Source: Paraphaeosphaeria minitans (Eukaryota; Ascomycota; Dothideomycetes; Pleosporales; Didymosphaeriaceae). From it: a stretch of 64,000 bases of DNA. The notes under the pieces were generated by a model that saw only the letters and a program-made list of their open reading frames with translations, searched no databases and was not told the DNA's origin. Positions 1 through 11,177 of the stretch are shown here, piece after piece. A program made the translations under genes and the position numbers. Location: assembly GCA_015832175.1 (NCBI GenBank), contig WJXW01000017.1, forward strand, positions 682,001 through 746,000, in the 5' to 3' direction. Numbering within the stretch: position 1 is the stretch's first letter; the number at the start of each line of letters is the position of its first letter.

Positions 1-1162
1 GTGGTTTTGTACAATTTCAAGACATTCCCGGGGCCAAGGGACGGTTTCTGGGCTTCTTTTCCGTACTGATATCCGCAGCATTCGCGTAAGCTAGAGGCCT
101 TCTCAATGTTCATTGCGACGCTAACGATTGGTATAGTTTTATTGGCAGCGAATTAACGGCCATTGCAGCTGCCGAAACCGGGAACCCTCGCAAGTCTGTC
201 CCAAGCGCAATCAAGGGTGTTTGGGTCCGTCTCGTTCTCTTCTATCTATGCAGCGCATTCATCATCGGTATTTTGGTATCTCCGTCGGATCCTTCCCTCA
301 GTCTGGACTCGACAGCAGCCAAAAGTCCCTTTGTCATTGCGATGAAAAATGCGGGAATTAAGGTCTTACCTTCCATCGTCAATGCTGCACTCTTATCTAG
401 TGCATGGTCTGCAGGTTGCGCGGATCTATACGTCTCTTCGCGCACTCTCTATGGCTTATACACCCGCGGCCATGCGCCTGCGTTCATGGGTAAAACACGG
501 AATGACGGTCTTCCTTGGGTCGCAGTTACCATTGGCGCCTTTTTCTCCCTGCTCTCCTTTATGGCCGCAAGTAAAGGCAGTGCAGGGAAGGCGTTCGGCT
601 ACTGTAAGTCTCCCCGTATGATTATCTTGATATCGCTTCTGACTTTTCCAGTCGCCAACATGACTGCCATATGTGGCATAATCTCTTGGATATGCATTCT
701 TTTCACATACACGCGATGGTACAAAGGCTTGCGAGTGCAATGTGTCGACAGATCGACTCTGCCCTACCGAGCTCCGCTACAACCTTATCTCAGCTATTAG
801 TAAGACTATCTCCCACATCACGCATCGCCGACCTCAGCTAAGCCGTTCACAGTGGCATGACAGTCTCCATTATGGTGTTGATCTTTGGTGGCTTCACAGC
901 TTTCAGTAAGTCTAACCTCCTATACCACGCATCTTCGAACTTAGCTAAGCTTTTCGCAGTGCCAACATTTGACGTTTCATCTTTCATCACTACTTACTTC
1001 CCCATACCGTTCTTCGCTGTTCTCTTCGCTGGATACAAGTTTTGGAAGAAGAGCCACATGGTTTCTTTCGAGAAAATGGATTTCTTTACCGGTGCCTCTT
1101 CTGAGATGCCTTCGGAAACAGTCGCTCAGGGCTGGTGGCAAAAAATTAAAGACAACGTCTGA
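1..1162 (+). CDS. Amino-acid permease (YAT/AAP family), 3' part only
   Basis: Plasma-membrane proton/amino-acid symporter of the fungal YAT family; the 5' part lies outside the window. I read five exons: up to 85, 137-603, 652-799, 853-905 and 960-1162, with GTAAG-type donors and CAG/TAG acceptors, and all phases agree. The sequence shows the family block GSELTAIAAAETGNPRKSVP after the first visible intron, then SPFVIAMKNAGI, a NAALLSSAWSAG helix, the SRTLYGLYTRGHAP loop, DRSTLPYRAPLQPYLSYYG and a short polar C-terminal tail. About 300 residues are visible, matching helices VI to XII. The substrate cannot be told from sequence. A Zn2Cys6 regulator follows on the same strand. Family is certain; specificity is unknown. 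Confidence 0.9.
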
Positions 1163-1512
1163 CAAGGCAAGGGTTGTGGAAGGTCCGAAGCGGGTTTGAA
1201 TCAGTAGCATAGTACGAAATTTTATCGCACGGGTTGAGTCCATATTATTGTCCATATTACATTGTTACACAAGAAGAGTATGATACCTATGCGGGTAATG
1301 TCTGTTTTTGTGATGCTTGTTGAAAGGGTTTTGAAATTGGTTAGGCCATCTATCGAGGCGGGATGACGGGACTAACCCAGATCAGAACTAGCCCATACGT
1401 CAATTCCTGCATCCATAAATGCGCACGCTTGTCTCGACATCTCCACTTCCCGACTCTAAGCAAAATTGCAAACAGCTGCGCATCCATAGTCTTACTTTCG
1501 CGCCGGAAGCTT
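1163..1512. other. Intergenic spacer upstream of the Zn2Cys6 gene
   Basis: No coding signal is seen. The open frame upstream of 1513 extends back to 1363, but that extension is not conserved-looking and precedes a Zn-cluster that normally lies near the N-terminus. The spacer holds the permease 3' UTR and the regulator promoter. Confidence 0.5.
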
Positions 1513-4008
1513 ATGGAGAGTGGCGATCAATCTGTGGTCGACCATCAATCGACCGAACGTCGCTCTGTCAGGGCCAATCGTGCATGCGCTTCTTGTAGAG
1601 TGCGCAAACAGCGATGCACTCTTTTTTCAACAACAGGGCAAACGGCGTGCCAACGCTGCGCTCGTCACGGAATGCCTTGTTCCTTCGAGGCAGAACCAGA
1701 AGATGCGTATCAGGAGCAACCGGGACCAACAAAGCTCGCTCAGATGGTGGTGCAGCTGCAGCAAAGGTAGATAGTCCACTTGCCATTCCCTCCGCATTTT
1801 CGCACCCCTGGGCATGTATTGATCTATTCGATTCTCGTTAGGGTAAATCAACACGAAGCTCGCATAGCTGAGCTGGAGCATTTTGATTCTACTCCACGCA
1901 AGTACCCCCGGCTATCCAGATCTTCTATACCAACCACCTCGCTGCCGATCGCCTCAGACAATGAAAACCAATATGCAGTGCGGAATGAATCCAACTCGAT
2001 TCGAAAACCCCAACCTTTTAATCATTCGATGGAGCAGTTAGAGCTGGGTGCACCCATCGCCACGTTAAGATCACTTGGTGCTCTGGGCGATGGACGGGAC
2101 CTAGCGCATGAATCTGCACGCATGAATACATATAGACCACTTTCAGATCTCATTCAAAATGGCACTTTAACTGAAACAGAGGCTTCTCGCGCGCTCAACA
2201 TGTAGGTAACATCCGGCTACCAGGATTCGTCATTATATTTCCTGCAACGGCTGACCGCGTAATAATACACAGCTACTTTGACCAATGCCACCCTTGGGCC
2301 CCAGTATTGAGCCAAAAGACACGAGACATGGGTCTCCGCTTGACAGAAATTGCTCCTACATTGTTCCTTGCTATTGTGGCCATTGGCGCCAGATTTTGGC
2401 ATGATGGCAACGAGAACAACGACACAATCCACCCCCGGTCCATCAATCCTTTGGACTTGCACCCGCGGTATACAGAAATAGTTTTTCATTTGGATAGTAG
2501 TATCTCTCGACTTCTACTGCGTCCCAACGCTGCAGATGCCTCGTTAAACAACATCCAATCACTGTTGCTCTATCTCCAGTGGATGCCGTACAACGCATGC
2601 GCTCCACGAACGGGCCAAGAAAGAAGCCAAATGCAAGTTCAGACTCGTTATAATGAGATGAGCACATGGGCTGTATTTGGATTAGCCCTTCGGTATGCTG
2701 AATTCTGCGGTCTCGAGCAGAAGGTACTCAGCTCGTTCCAAGATGACTCAAGTGCAGCCGCGGCAACCTCGGAGGATATGGATACTATGCGCGTGTGGCT
2801 GAACATGGTCACATACGACTGCAATCTTACATTAACGTCAGGTATGCCTGCATCACTCGACCCGAGACCAATGAGCATGAGAGCCTATAGGTTCTGTTCC
2901 CATCCTGCTGCTCAAGAGCCGGGCGATGTTCGATATGCCTCAACAGTTGAGCTGGCCTGTATAATTCAGAACGTAAGACATCAGAAAGACAACATAACGG
3001 AAAGAAGTCAAGTTCTTGCGGTCATTAAAGAGGCGAATGTGGAATTTGACAGTTGGCAAAGGTATGCTTGCCTCTGATTCTATGACCAACCCATGACTAA
3101 CTTGTACACAGACGATGGTTCGCTCGGCTTGGTGCGTCAAACCATAAGACTGCTGACCGTCGGTGGCGATGACTGACTTATCACAGGAAACACCAAACTC
3201 CAACAAATACAGATGCCATTCACATCAGTACGGGTTAGTACATTTAGCATTGCAACTTCCCAGTGTACCATCGCTGACTTCACCAGTGGTACCGTCTTGC
3301 TCTCACTAGCTCTTTGTTGAGAGCTGTCCTTTCGCAAACACAGTCCGAGATGTTACCCCTACCGTCTTGGGCAACTCAGCCTATGACAGTAAGCCTCACC
3401 GCAGCATCTCAAATCCTTCTCTCCGTATCTAAGTGCTCGTTCGAATCTGTTTTGACTTTGGAGTCATTGGCATCATCCACATTCCCAGAGGGAATCCTTT
3501 CATTAAACCCAGAAGCCCGTAGAAGTCTTCACCACGCTGTAGATTCCACTTGGATATCCTACACGTTCGCAATCACCTTCTTGGTTCTGTGCTACTTGCG
3601 GAATCTCATAGATGGTAGGTTGAATCATTGAGTCAAGCTATTTGAGATTAATGTTACCCAGATAACTTGCAGCTATGCACGTCCTCGCGATGTGCTTCTC
3701 TCTTGGCAACCATGTGGCCTGCAAAGCCTCGCCATGCTTCAATACTTCATAGGCTATCACGACTTGCTTTGGAGATATTCAGCGGTAGCGAGCAGGCATC
3801 GACCTTTCACCCAGACAACGACTATACCACGGTGGTTCAGAATGCAACATCCATAATCCTGGAAGCTCCGACCGATGCGGAGCCCACAATGGTACACCCT
3901 GAGCATATATCTTCTTTACAGGCTTTTTTTGATCTCGTGGAAGACCCCACATGGGATTGGGGCATGCCCTTTGCAGGAGAACAGACTGAGTGGGGCATGC
4001 ATTCATAG
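1513..4008 (+). CDS. Zn2Cys6 fungal transcription factor
   Basis: Nuclear DNA-binding regulator of about 714 residues. Seven exons are read: 1513-1766, 1842-2201, 2273-3061, 3112-3131, 3187-3233, 3287-3614 and 3662-4008; all phases close. The binuclear zinc cluster is at residues 25-56, with spacing C-x2-C-x6-C-x10-C-x2-C-x6-C starting RACASCRVRKQRC. A short coiled-coil linker follows (LAQMVVQLQQRVNQHEARIA) across the first splice junction. The middle homology region starts at YFDQCHPWAPVL, a typical fungal_trans entry motif. ATG 1513 was chosen because the zinc cluster lies 24 residues downstream. It sits between a permease and a DUF3830/TauD pair, so it may be a local activator; that is inference. 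The 20-bp fourth exon is unusually small but is needed to keep frame. Confidence 0.88.
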
Positions 4009-4112
4009 CTTCGCAGAAAATGTCCCTTGAGCTTTTCTGAACCTCGCGACGCTGTTTGCATGATCAGGTCCAGGTCATGATAGATGCTAGATATGGGGCC
4101 AATGACTGCTGC

Positions 4113-4544
4113 TTACCTCTCGCTGTCCGCCGCCTCGAACAATACATCCTGCGCGCCCTTCCAAAGAACCAGCTCCCCCAACGCTTTCAAGTGCTCCATT
4201 CCTTCCACGATGGTGAGAAAGTGATTGGCTGCCAGTGGCCCCATCTTGCTCGCAAACGATACACCTCCATAGCAAAACAGGAGCTCTGTTTCTGAATATC
4301 CACCTGGATACAAGAGAATCTGGCCAGTGGACGGATGGGTGGTGTGGTTCTCAAATTTGATACCCAGATTTTCATCTCCAAGCGGCACCCATAATGCTTC
4401 GCCGCTCCATCTCACGTGAATGAGCTGCTTTCGGTAGGGTAGTAAGCCCCGGAAAACGTCCACAGTTTTCGGTGCATCGGGTTCGAACTTTGCGAGGAAT
4501 TGGTAAGGACCCGCGGTGATGAGAATTGCGTCTTTGTCTGTCAT
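4113..4544 (-). CDS. DUF3830 family protein (cyclophilin-like fold)
   Basis: Single-exon gene of 143 residues. The protein carries the DUF3830 signature: an ITAGPYQFLAKFEPDAPKT opening, the block RGLLPYRKQLIHVRWSGEA, then LGDENLGIKFENHTTHPSTG, the LLYPGGYSETELLFCYGG segment and ANHFLTIVEG near the C-terminus. DUF3830 proteins are small cyclophilin-like-fold proteins of unknown function, known mainly in bacteria beside catabolic genes; that is family knowledge. The open frame runs upstream to 5036, but ATG 4544 starts exactly where family homology starts and the upstream extension looks non-coding. It is transcribed divergently from the TauD dioxygenase across a 351-bp promoter. The bacterial-like family and single exon would suit an old horizontal transfer, but this is not proven here. 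Confidence 0.82.
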   Translation of the reverse strand: MTDKDAILITAGPYQFLAKFEPDAPKTVDVFRGLLPYRKQLIHVRWSGEALWVPLGDENLGIKFENHTTHPSTGQILLYPGGYSETELLFCYGGVSFASKMGPLAANHFLTIVEGMEHLKALGELVLWKGAQDVLFEAADSER

Positions 4545-4895
4545 GACGGAACGAAAATTGTTTGAATATTTTGAGCGAATTGATAGTACAACGTCTCTAC
4601 ACGGTCGTCGGGATGGACGGAGTGTGGTCGCGTGTTGCATGTGTTCGGCTTTGTCGGTTAGCGGCCCGACTGCCGACACATCCGCTGATAACAAAAATTG
4701 CGACTTAAGAGCATGATTCAACATCGATGGACACCGATTGGGCCACATCCGATAGCCCGCGCAATGCTCACGCGATAAGCTCGAGGTCTTTGGTGCGCGC
4801 GATTGACGCTGACTATATGTAAGATACCTGCCAAGATCAAAAGACAAGATGTTGAAACATTTGTGAACGGATTGACACTCATTAAACTCACAACC
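4545..4895. promoter_or_regulatory. Bidirectional promoter of DUF3830 and TauD genes
   Basis: This 351-bp interval separates two divergent start codons. It contains GATAAG at 4774-4779 and GATAAC at 4687-4692, which fit the HGATAR sites bound by the nitrogen regulator AreA. No ACCGGAC element like those in the downstream cluster promoters is seen. Joint nitrogen-responsive expression is inference. Confidence 0.5.
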
Positions 4896-6028
4896 ATGTC
4901 TATCCATAATCTTACGCGTACCTACCAAAACACTTGGCCCACAACAACAAACGAAGGCACATTGCGGCTCAAGGCTCCCGCTTCTAGCATCAACGAGGGT
5001 GGTCTGAAAGTGACACCTGTCCTCATCAATGGCCATTCGCCATTCGGAGCAGAAATCGAGGGTATCGACTGGTCGCGTCCAATTCCCGAAGCTCTCGTCA
5101 ATGAAGTAAGTGTCCTGCTGGAACTACAGAAGGACACGCTGAACAAAGCCTTTTATTTTTAGCTGGTACAACTTCAGAACAAGTACGCTGTCTTGATCTT
5201 TCGCAACACCGGTTTGGACAATGCGCGCCATATAGCATTCGCACAGCAACTCGGAAAAGACCTAGAAGTCAATCCTTTCTTCTTTGGCCGCGAGAATGAT
5301 CGAATTGGAGAACCATTCCTATGGGACGTTGGAAATATCAATCGTGATGGGACTACTGTACAGCCGGGACAGCGACGCTGGGAGCACAGCAAGGGCAACG
5401 CTCTATGGCATACGGACTCATCGTTCCACAAGCCACGAGCCAAGTACTCTTTGCTTTTATCCCACGGAAAGCCAGCCAAGGGAGGATCATGGACGCATTT
5501 TGCAGATACCCGCAGCGCATATGCCGCGTTACCACAGAGTAGAAAGGACGAGTTGGAAAGTCTTGTGGTGGAACATGATCTCTGGCACTCGCGGAAATTA
5601 GCGTCACCAGAAGCATTCGAAGAGCCCTTGCCCCATGAAAGAGAGCTTGTGCCACCCGTGTGCCAGAAGCTGGTGCAAACGGCACCTAATGGTAACAAGA
5701 CTCTGTATCTGGCCGCGCATGCCAAGAGGATTATCGGAAAAAGTTTCGAAGACAGCCAAAAGTTGATCTGGGAGCTGATCGATCACTGTACACAACCTCA
5801 GGTGAGTCTCAGAATCGAGACCCCGCTATCAGGCGGTCTAATGAGTGAACACAGTTTGTCTTCAGTATGGAATGGCTCCAAGGCGGCGACATGGTATGGT
5901 GGGATAATCGGCAGTCTATGCATCGTGCCAATCCCTACACAACAAGCATGACGGCTCGCGACGTGAGAAGGGCTACAGTGAACGATGATGGTCCGTTCGC
6001 ACTAGGGGTGCCTACGCCGAACATATGA
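4896..6028 (+). CDS. TauD/TfdA-family 2-oxoglutarate/Fe(II) dioxygenase
   Basis: Predicted alpha-ketoglutarate-dependent dioxygenase of 340 residues, exons 4896-5105, 5163-5801 and 5855-6028, phases consistent. The family uses Fe(II), O2 and 2-oxoglutarate to hydroxylate a substrate, often cleaving C-O, C-N or C-S bonds (2,4-D, taurine, carnitine-type substrates). The iron ligands are visible: LWHTDSSF gives His153 and Asp155, and the distal His is about residue 306 in NRQSMHRANP. The 2-oxoglutarate-binding arginine is expected in the following ARDVRRATV segment. The second intron acceptor was placed at 5854 because only that frame gives the conserved GGDMVWWDNRQSMHR stretch. No signal peptide, so probably cytosolic. 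It is divergent from DUF3830. The substrate is unknown. Confidence 0.88.
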
Positions 6029-7640
6029 GTTACACGATGTAATCGCTACATAAGTATGTCAGTCAACGGATAGCCTTCAATCAATTCTGTACGGTAATCA
6101 GATCCGCTTTCTGACGCACGCAGGCACTGAGCTATGTCTTCACGCAAATGCAGCGTCTAGTACGAAGTGATCTTTGCTGATGCTGCGACATTGCATTTTT
6201 GTGGCCGATGTATCCCCATCCTGACCTATGAGAGATTGACCTTAAGATTGATGGATGGGACATCGGTGGTGCTCGAAGGCCCGGACCAGATATCAGCTAG
6301 CTACTTGATATAATAGGCTTAGTATTCTGGAAGTTCTTACTATAATATAGAATAATGAGGACTGTAGATAGCAATACTGTTCTTACCGTACTATTAACTG
6401 CGCGCTGGGTACTCAGGCTGTGATGTCTATGATGTTGCGCGGCTCCAAATCGTAGGGTGGCGTAGAGGCTTGCCGTGAAACGAGGCTCTCGCCGCTGCAA
6501 GAAAGCGAGCTTCTGGGTTGTGGAATTGGGAACAAGCGAATTATGGAACGGCGGAAAGATGGCGACCATCGGGACGATTTCATATCGCCTACGTGAGCCG
6601 AGAGCAATGGTGACTCCTTGTATCCACCGAAAGCGGCGTCTTGACCAGGCAGAAACAACAATACATGGATAAAATACCCACATACTCGTTCATATCGTAC
6701 CCATGGTCGCCATGGACTTCCTTCAAAATTTTGATGGCTTGCTCCACTTCGTCACCCATTTCTCGGTTGAGCAAGCCGGGGCATACCTGCAGTTGCGGGT
6801 ACAGAGTCAGCTAGGTTACAAACGTGGGGTTCTGTACATTGTATTGGGGAAGATCGTGCCAAATGGTGGAGCGAGTCTCGTGTTGGCCAGCTGCGAGCCG
6901 TTAGTAGCACCAATACAGGTAGCAAACAGATTCATCGTAAAGCTGGTCGAGAATGGACACTTGTTGAACATGTCTTTGGGGTGACCGCTTAACTTCACGG
7001 CGTTTGTACCGTACAGGTACGAGCTCGAAGCGGAAGGCGCTAGGGTGATCAATGGAATACCCAGGTCGCTCTTGAGGACATTGCACAAGCTGCGATAGTC
7101 CCTTGTACGTATTCAGATAAATGTAGAGAGGCGACAACGACGGCAAATGTACAATTGGGCAAGCCGTTTAGTACGAAGTAGCTACGGTGCAGCGAAGCTG
7201 TAATAATTATCTTCATGATAGTCACGCGACTCTATTGCGTATCTCAACTACTGTCATTGGCTATATCCAATCGTTAGCGACGTTCACACTTCCTGCGTCG
7301 CACTGTAACCTCGCTCGAATTCAAAGTTCCGGCAAAGTACGGTGAAAAGATGTCTCTATCTGACTCCGGCAATCACCGGACCGGCGATTCAAGCGCTAAC
7401 CACCCACAAGGCCGTAAGCCTGAGCACTAGGGGCCCCACAATGGTATCCCCAGACCATTGCCCTCGCGAATAAGCGCGAAAGTTTGTCAGTAGCCGGACA
7501 AGGTGTCGCGAACACCCGATAACGGTTCTTGAAATACGTATTCGTTTGTCCCACATCAAAAAGTAGTAGTAGCTACACACTTCTTCCCCTGGCGCAGATT
7601 ATTTGGGCCAGAGCTCTCAACAGTCTAAATCACCACCAGC
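6029..7640. other. Long spacer with a possible decayed gene on the minus strand
   Basis: No intact gene. On the minus strand between about 7140 and 6680 there are coding-like pieces in different frames: YSIDHPSAFRFELVPV, then RLAAGQHETRSTIWHDLPQ, and after a plausible intron (6793-6825) CPGLLNREMGDEVEQAIKIL with DHGYDMNEYVG. Stops and frame changes separate them. I could not assign a family. The right part (about 7300-7640) is the promoter of the permease, with a palindrome at 7371-7389. Confidence 0.3.
7371..7389. promoter_or_regulatory. 19-bp near-palindrome, candidate Zn2Cys6 operator
   Basis: AATCACCGGACCGGCGATT reads almost the same on both strands, with CCGG on each side of a central A and AATC/GATT flanks. 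It lies 252 bp upstream of the permease start. The same core ACCGGAC occurs upstream of the neighbouring regulator and hexokinase. CGG/CCG half-sites are typical Zn2Cys6 targets; the link to the regulator at 11178-13031 is inference. Confidence 0.45.
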
Positions 7641-9395
7641 ATGGACGTTTCTGAGAAAGGAGAGGTTGGGATCAGCACCGCCAGACAAGGCGAGGGAGAA
7701 TCTATGAACGCAGACGAGATGCGACTCGCTGAGATGGGTATGGATCGTAAGCAAATGAGCAGGAAATCTTTTTGCTGATGAAGTTTAGGCCATGTACAAG
7801 AGTTGGAACGTCATTTCTCAACCCTGTCGCTAATAGGTCTCGCGTCCACGACTACCATTTCCTGGACGGGATTGGGTTTGGGTATCGTGACGGAGATCAA
7901 TGCAGGCGGACCAGGAGCTATCATCTATGGCTTTATGTTTGTCACAATCTTGCAGTGTTTTCTCGGTGCTTCTTTGGCAGAATTTGTCTCCAGCTATCCC
8001 ACCGAGGGCGGGATGTATCATTGGATTGCTGCTGTGGCGCCCAAAAAACAGTCTGCTTTCCTCAGCTTTCTCACCGGTTGGTTCACTGTTTGTGGCTGTA
8101 AGTTTTTTTATCTACATTTCGTATGTAATATCCTCATCTAACATTATTCAGGGATTTTCACCACAGCGTCTACGAACTTGATATATGCGCAGACACTGGG
8201 GGCACTGATCGCTCTTTACCACCCAGACATGACAGTTAAAACATGGGAAATCTTCGTGATCTACCAAGGTCTCAATGTTCTAACAGCCTCGGTTGTACTC
8301 TTCGGGAATAAGATCATCCCAAGCTTGAACAAGTTCTCGCTCTTCTACCTCCAGATTGGGTGGCTGGTTGTCCTTGTCACCGTCGTGGCTTGCGCACCAA
8401 CGTATCAAAGCCCCGAGTTCGTGTTTCGCACATGGATCAACAACACTGGATGGGAGAACAATGTCGTGGCCTTCGCTGTGGGGCTTGTCAATCCTTTATA
8501 CAGTCTGGGCGGACTTGACGGTGGTGAGTGGATCTGCAAACATAACATTCTATTTCTTGCTGATCTTTTGCAGTGACACATATTACCGAAGAGATGCCTA
8601 ACGTGAGTAGCTATCCAACAGCTAATCTTCTTTTTGCGATCACCTAGCTAATAAAGTCTACAGCCGTCACGCAACGCACCTCTTGCCATTGCTATCACTC
8701 TCACGATCGCCTTCTTCACCGGTCTGACATACTTAATCGGACTGATGTTCAGCGTCCAGGACTATAGCGCGCTCGGCACGACAAACACCGGCCTTCCGCT
8801 CGCAGAGCTCTTCCGCCAGGCCACACAATCCGCAGGAGGCGCCTTCGGACTCACTTTTATCCTCTTCATAGCACTAGGCCCATGTGTCATCTCATCCCAG
8901 CTCTCGACCTCGCGAGTGCTATGGGCCTTCGCACGAGACGGGGCCATGCCGTGGTCCAAGACCTGGGCGCGCGTGAGCGCGCGGTTCGGCATACCGTTCA
9001 ATGCGCAGCTGCTTGTGACGGCTGCAAATGCGGCGCTGGGCTGCATATATCTCGGCAGCTCCACGGCATTCAACGCCATGCTTGGCTCTGCTGTCACCAT
9101 CAACAACATCGCATACTACATTCCAATCCTCACCAATATGCTGACCGGCCGACGCAATATGCACAAGGGTGCTTTCCATATGGGAAAATTGGGATGGCTA
9201 GTCAATATTGTGACCATCTGCTGGCTCACTTTTGCCATCGTCTTTTTTAGCTTTCCTTACTCCAAGCCTGTCACAGTTCAAAGTATGAACTATACTTGTG
9301 TTGTGGTTGGATCTTTGCCAATTTTGATCATTGGATGGTGGTTCTGGGCTGGAAAATCATACAAGGACAGGATCGCCGTTGCAAAGCAGGAATGA
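7641..9395 (+). CDS. APC-superfamily amino acid/amine permease (GABA/choline-type)
   Basis: Integral plasma-membrane transporter of 515 residues. Exons are 7641-7746, 7789-8097, 8152-8523, 8574-8602 and 8664-9395; the first intron is only 42 bp and exon 4 only 29 bp, and all phases agree. The N-terminus is hydrophilic, then RHFSTLSLIGLASTTTISWT opens helix I. The sequence shows SSYPTEGGMYHWIAAVAPKK between helices II and III, VTHITEEMPNPSRNAPLAI in the middle, and SQLSTSRVLWAFARDGAMPW, hallmarks of the fungal amino acid/choline transporter (ACT) branch that includes Hnm1 and GABA permeases. The C-terminal tail is short. It precedes the deaminase on the same strand and its promoter carries the palindrome at 7371-7389. 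The solute is unknown. Confidence 0.9.
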
Positions 9396-10095
9396 AGATG
9401 TCACAGGAAGAGTGGTGTCCGTCAAACAGTGCCATGAAAGATGGTTTTGGGTATTATCGTACATTGAATGAATCGTTTTTTTTTTCGCCGTGAAAAAGAA
9501 TAGCACTCAACATAACTATTCGCTAGGTAGTTCACCTCAAAATAAGACGCGTTGGTATTACGTTGGCTCGGCTTGCGCTGCTGGACTTGTTCGACAACGC
9601 GGCTGTGGTACAAGTGAAGATGAGTAAGGTAAACATACAGTCTAGAATCTGATAAAAATTATTGCATGTATCTCGTCTACAGGTCGGTCACAAATTCAAA
9701 GAAGCCACTACTGAAATATCGTAGTCGATGGGTGCCGCTCAAACTCGCACGAAGTTGGGATTACACTAAACATCTACGAGTGTTGCGGTCGAAGGCAAGC
9801 TTTGTGGAGAAGTGGGCCGTCAATATTAGGGGCCAGTGCTGGATAACAGTGGAGTGACAGGGGTAGGCTGATTAACTCTGCCGGTAGGAGTGACCTTCCC
9901 CCCGGGATTGACCGAACATTGCCGGTGCCGAACATCAGCGAACCTACCTGAGCATATGGTAGATGATGCACGTGATGACGGTATCGTGCACGTATTCTCT
10001 ATATTGTCTTGTGTTTGACTCGATTACAAAAGTTAGACGACTACAGAAGTAAAACGCAAGAAACCACACCAAAACTAGCCATCTCACCCATCACC
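9396..10095. promoter_or_regulatory. Spacer and promoter of the deaminase gene
   Basis: No gene is seen in these 700 bases. TTGACCGAAC at 9908-9917, with nearby GCCGGT copies around 9870-9926, is a one-base variant of the ACCGGAC element found upstream of the permease, regulator and hexokinase. It lies about 180 bp before the deaminase start. Confidence 0.4.
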
Positions 10096-11120
10096 ATGCG
10101 TCTTATCATTCGAGATGATACCAATACAGCCGCCGACTATGTCGCCGAATACATCATCGAGCGCATCAACACCTTCGCACCTACGGCAGAAAAGCCATTC
10201 GTTCTAGGCCTACCGACCGGAAGCAGTCCGGTTCCAATCTATAGCGCACTGGTCACCGCGCACAGTATGGGGCGCATCTCATTTCGTCATGTTGTAACGT
10301 TCAACATGGACGAGTACGTCGGCCTCCCACGGGAACACCCAGAGTCTTATTACACATTCATGCATGAGAACCTATTCAACCACGTCGATGTCGATTCGGA
10401 CAATATCAACATCCTCAACGGGAACGCACCAGATCTACAAGAAGAATGCACCATGTACGAAGCCAAGATTCATAAATATGGTGGCATTCAATTGTTTTTG
10501 GGCGGCGTTGGAAGCGACGGACATATTGCCTTCAACGAGCCGGGGTCGAGCCTCTCAAGCCGAACTAGGCTCAAGTCTCTGGCGTATGAAACGATGCTGG
10601 CGAATGCTCGATTCTTCAACGGCGACATGAGCTTGGTGCCTCGCATGGCTCTCACTGTAGGCGTACAGACAATTATGAACGCAAAGGAGGTCGTCATCAT
10701 CGCCACAGGGGCGTCCAAGGCACTTGCCATTCAGTCCGCGATCGAGGGAGGCGTGAACCACATGTGCACCTTGTCCTGTCTTCAGCTCCATCCATGCAGC
10801 TTGGTCGTCGTCGACCAGGACGCTACGATGGAGTTGAAAGTCAAAACCGTGGCTGTAAGTCATCAGACCATCCCTTAGCCTCGCGCAGTCCTCTGGAAAC
10901 TTTCAGTCGTTAATTCGGTACATAGTACTTCAGGGGCGTTGAACGCACAATTCAGAAGAGTGCGAAAACACGACGCCCATTGGTACAAACTAACGGCATC
11001 CACTCTGAGTTGGATGAAGCGGAGCCAGATGAGCTGAGCCCCGACAGCATGTCATCTCGTATTCATATTCCTCAATCCTTTCCGGTCCGGTCAGCGACTA
11101 TATCCTATGGTTCGACTTGA
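10096..11120 (+). CDS. nag1: Glucosamine-6-phosphate deaminase (NagB family)
   Basis: Cytosolic isomerase/deaminase converting glucosamine 6-phosphate to fructose 6-phosphate and ammonia, the last step of amino-sugar catabolism. It has 317 residues in exons 10096-10854 and 10926-11120. ATG 10096 gives family numbering: [13 protein letters not shown] is the phosphate loop, NMDEY gives Asp72, [13 protein letters not shown] gives Asp141, His143 and Glu148, the catalytic set of bacterial NagB at the same positions. [19 protein letters not shown] and CLQLHP follow, then VKTVA joins YFRGVE across the intron, as in the family. The roughly 50-residue C-terminal tail is serine- and acid-rich and variable in fungi. 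It converges on the Zn2Cys6 gene with a 57-bp gap, and a hexokinase lies beyond. Nag1 is the fungal symbol; an orthology test was not possible. Confidence 0.95.
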
Positions 11121-11177
11121 TCGCACTTGCAATACTTGCGTAGCTGAGGGAATGTTGTCCGCACGATTTAGTGTAAT

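Noticed and set aside
1363..1512. Upstream N-terminal extension of the first Zn2Cys6 factor
   Set aside because: It would push the zinc cluster 50 residues inward and shows no conserved feature.
4545..5036. N-terminal extension of the DUF3830 frame
   Set aside because: Homology starts exactly at ATG 4544, and the extension overlaps the TauD first exon antisense.
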